Origin: Candidatus Bipolaricaulota bacterium
GTDB lineage: Bacteria; Bipolaricaulota; Bipolaricaulia; RBG-16-55-9
NCBI GenBank assembly: GCA_015487455.1
Contig: WFPR01000024.1
Span: 1 to 6,697, forward strand
Direction of reading: 5' to 3'
DNA length: 6,697 nucleotides
Each line of letters opens with the position of its first letter. Position 1 is the first letter of the stretch. Of the stretch, positions 5,901 to 6,697 are shown piece after piece. The notes beneath the pieces were generated by a model. That model was not told the origin of the DNA. It saw nothing but the letters and a program-made list of their open reading frames with translations, and ran no database searches. The position numbers were made by a program, and so were the translations under genes.

Positions 5901-6697
5901 CGCCGATGAGCACGACGCCCGCGGGCAGCGAGTCGCTCACCTCGACGTCGTGGGCGGCGGACGGCCCCGCGTTCTGCACCGTGAGGGTGTAGACGAGCGT
6001 CTCCCCCGCCACGACAGGGTCTGTGCTGTCCTGCTTGATGATCAAGAGGTCCGCCTGAGCGGTGACGCTCGTGGACGCCTCGGCGCGGTTGTTGTCGGGG
6101 TTCGGGTCGGGGGTCGACCCGGTGACCGTCGCCGCGTTGAGGAGCGTCCCGGTGGCGTCGGGGTTAACCTGCACCGTGATGGAGATCGTGGCCGTAGCCC
6201 CCGGCGGGAGGGCTCCCAAGCGGCACTCGACCGCGGTCCCGGCCCCGGATGCGGAGACGGAACAGCTCCCCTGGCTGGGCGTGGCGCTCACGAACGTCGT
6301 GTCCGCGGGCAGGGCGTCGTTCACCTCGACGTCGGCGGCCGCGGACGGCCCCGCGTTCTGTACCGTGAGGGTGTACACGAGCGTTTCCCCCGCGATCACG
6401 GGGTCGGGGCTGTCCACCTTGGCGATCGAGAGGTCCGCCCGGGCCTCCACGGGCGTTCGGGCCGTGGCCGCGTTGTTCGTGGGGTCGGGGTCGGGGGTGT
6501 CGCCCGCCACGGTGGCCGTGTTGATGAGCATCCCTTCAGCAGCCGGATCGACGCGCACCGTGATCGTGACGGTGGCCGCGCTCCCCGCCGTCAGCGCCCC
6601 CAGGGCGCAGACGACCGGGACGCCCGCCGAGCTGCAACTCCCCTGGCTGGCGTTGACGCTTACAAGGGTCACCCCGTTGGGCAGCTCGTCCTCCACC
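2977..6697 (-). CDS. Giant DUF11-repeat surface protein with TapA-like C-terminal domain, 5' end cut by window edge
   Basis: The frame is open from the right edge to TAA at 2979-2977, giving 1,239 codons. The first visible codon is GTG, but it aligns with an internal Val of the repeats (VEDELPNG also occurs at 625-632), so the true start and signal peptide lie outside. Residues 1-86 are the end of one repeat. Eight full repeats begin at 87, 215, 339, 463, 587, 713, 837 and 961, each about 124 residues. Each opens ADLSIxK-x3-PDPV, followed by LVYTLTVQNAGPS, SQGSC, CALG and TPDP-x3-NN, the DUF11 (PF01345, TIGR01451) pattern of Ig-like surface proteins. Every repeat has a Cys pair 8-13 residues apart, probably a disulfide. 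Residues 1088-1198 resemble TapA/YqxM. Residues 1200-1239 are an Asp/His tail. No LPxTG motif or C-terminal membrane anchor is present. A stalk or matrix role outside the cell is inferred from the family; ligand and anchoring are unknown. Confidence 0.93.
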   Translation of the reverse strand, partial: VEDELPNGVTLVSVNASQGSCSSAGVPVVCALGALTAGSAATVTITVRVDPAAEGMLINTATVAGDTPDPDPTNNAATARTPVEARADLSIAKVDSPDPVIAGETLVYTLTVQNAGPSAAADVEVNDALPADTTFVSATPSQGSCSVSASGAGTAVECRLGALPPGATATISITVQVNPDATGTLLNAATVTGSTPDPNPDNNRAEASTSVTAQADLLIIKQDSTDPVVAGETLVYTLTVQNAGPSAAHDVEVSDSLPAGVVLIGASPSQGSCSASGLAVTCALGTLGVGATATVTLTVQVAPDASGPLTNTAGVASSTPDPDDSNNAATETTAVIAQADLEIEKGANPSLVLAGETLVYTLTVRNLGPSVAADVEVKDELPAAVTLLSATASQGSCSASGLAVTCALGTLGVGATATVTLTVQVDGSFLGTLVNTATVKGDTPDPDATNNTATTQTPVDQGLDLSIVKWDDPDPVIAGETLVYTLTVQNAGPSDASNVTVSDELPDDVTVIGATASQGSCTVSGGTVTCALGGLASGASATVTITVQVNPGALGTLTNTAVVTSDNVDLNPDDNTAVASTQVIARADLSIVKQDSPDPVVAGAPLTYTLTVQNAGPSDALNVEVEDELPNGVALAGASPSQGSCSLSGSTLSCALGALPAGATATITVNVLTDPSLPHGHALTNTATVTSDTPDPDGSNNSTTETTAVVTQADLAITKQSNPNPAVAGMPLIFILSVTNYGPSDAQNVVVEDPLPAQTTFVNATASQGSCSESGGVVTCSLGTLPAGASASIAITVNVDSGYPGNEIVNTAVVTGDTPDPNPDNSDTILITVLKRSDLAIGKFDTPDPVAAGQALTWTITVDNNGPSDADDVTVTDTLPAGVTLVAVTPSQGSCSGTATIVCTLGTIPAGGQAVITVQAIVDPGYASSTLVNTATVTSGTTDPIPSNNTGQAVTTVSRVADLALTKSDDPDPVLTGGLLTYTIVVQNAGPSHAPAVQVVDTLPSDGVTFVSATASQGSCSEAGGTVTCALGALTAGSAATVTITVQVDASFTGSVLSNTASVFTTATDPDIANNSDTETTQVQSATSWDRSSLEFIGEGRRCDGFDTIVWATVQNGGDGDMAGPTTWELWYAPSGNPKNGVLLASGVIPPLASGDSYTIEYAVTQPGHYIFKAYQRPGHPGTGVLWSEEIEISGLCGQDDDHDDDDDHDDHDDDDDDDDDHDHDDDHDHDDDHDGDEP
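2980..3099 (-). repeat. Asp/His-rich C-terminal tail from a low-complexity codon tract
   Basis: The last 40 residues of the DUF11 protein contain 29 Asp and 8 His, ending D-G-D-E-P. The DNA is a run of GAC, GAT and CAC codons, prone to length change by slippage in steps of three. The tail would be highly acidic and disordered without bound cations. Binding of Ca2+, Zn2+ or Ni2+, or attachment to a positively charged partner, is plausible but inferred from composition only. Confidence 0.85.
3103..3435 (-). other. TapA (YqxM)-like C-terminal domain of the DUF11 protein
   Basis: Residues 1088-1198 differ from the DUF11 repeats. They open SWDRSSL, have C1103 and C1197 near the two ends, and carry WATVQNGG (1111-1118) and PGHYIFKAYQRPGHPGTG followed by LWSEEIEI. 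From memory, Bacillus subtilis TapA has RWDQSDL, then a Cys, VLENTG, PGIYAFKVYKPAGYPANG, then WSE and a Cys at equivalent spacing. TapA is secreted and helps assemble TasA biofilm fibres. The match is by eye, so homology is likely but unproven, and the same function is not implied. Confidence 0.6.
3558..3613 (-). repeat. 56-bp perfect repeat shared by distant DUF11 units (copy 1)
   Basis: This is identical over 56 bp to 6555-6610, 2,997 bp (999 codons, eight units) away. It encodes the CALGALTAGSAATVTITV region of the last repeat. Confidence 0.9.
5421..5518 (-). repeat. 98-bp perfect repeat shared by adjacent DUF11 units (copy 1)
   Basis: This is identical over 98 bp to 5793-5890, exactly 372 bp (one unit) away. 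It encodes the SQGSC-to-TVQV core. Flanking sequence in the two units differs clearly, including at silent positions. Confidence 0.9.
5793..5890 (-). repeat. 98-bp perfect repeat shared by adjacent DUF11 units (copy 2)
   Basis: This is the second copy of 5421-5518. Sharp edges of identity inside otherwise diverged units point to recent gene conversion or unequal exchange. Confidence 0.9.
6555..6610 (-). repeat. 56-bp perfect repeat shared by distant DUF11 units (copy 2)
   Basis: This copy lies in the partial repeat at the right edge and matches 3558-3613. The two units at opposite ends of the visible array are more alike here than either is to its neighbours. Confidence 0.9.

Larger units (their letters stand above)
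3442..6697 (-). repeat. Array of DUF11 repeats, eight full and one partial
   Basis: Unit boundaries by residue pattern are 3442-3816, 3817-4188, 4189-4560, 4561-4938, 4939-5310, 5311-5682, 5683-6054, 6055-6438, and the partial unit 6439-6697. Most are 372 bp. The unit at 6055-6438 is 12 bp longer because its Cys pair is 13 rather than 9 residues apart, with extra residues elsewhere balanced. The unit at 4561-4938 is 6 bp longer around SLPHGHALTNT. The repeats are diverged, apart from locally identical blocks annotated separately. Confidence 0.9.

Noticed and set aside
6694..6696. GTG at the right edge as the start of the DUF11 protein
   Set aside because: It aligns with an internal Val in the repeat pattern V-x-DELP, so the protein begins outside the window.

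Overview
The window is GC-rich bacterial DNA in which all three genes lie on the minus strand, so transcription runs from the right edge to the left edge. All three products look exported: two have clear N-terminal signal peptides, and the third is a giant repetitive surface-type protein whose N-terminus lies outside the window. There are no RNA genes, CRISPR arrays, insertion sequences or metabolic genes. The phylum cannot be fixed from this sequence. Strong G/C preference at third codon positions and long antisense open frames are typical of a genome with high GC. The style of secreted proteins would suit an uncultured environmental lineage (Bipolaricaulota or Chloroflexota, for example), but that is a weak guess.

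Layout in transcription order. (1) 6697-2977: the C-terminal 1,239 codons of a very large protein with nine DUF11-type Ig-like repeats in view (eight complete, one cut by the edge). A cysteine-framed C-terminal domain of about 110 residues follows that resembles the Bacillus biofilm protein TapA (YqxM), and then a 40-residue tail made almost only of Asp and His. (2) 2976-2789: a 188-bp gap with GC-rich inverted repeats, a short tandem repeat and a possible -10 box. (3) 2788-1367: a complete 473-residue secreted, beta-rich, cysteine-rich protein of unrecognised family ending in Arg-Phe-Ala-Phe. (4) 1366-1234: a 133-bp gap with short GTCGA-containing direct repeats. (5) 1233-1: the first 411 codons of a second member of the same unrecognised family, running off the left edge. 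Its frame has no stop inside the window, so stop-dependent ORF calling would miss it.

Genes 2 and 3 of this order are tandem paralogues. Their eight cysteines correspond one to one, and the upstream-located copy at 1-1233 additionally has a Ca2+-loop-like insertion, DLDGDGLPD, bracketed by two extra cysteines. Together the window reads as a locus for extracellular or cell-surface structure: a long stalk-like DUF11 protein with a possible fibre-assembly domain, next to two disulfide-rich secreted proteins. Common function is inferred only from adjacency, shared strand and shared export. No biochemical role can be assigned to the paralogue pair.
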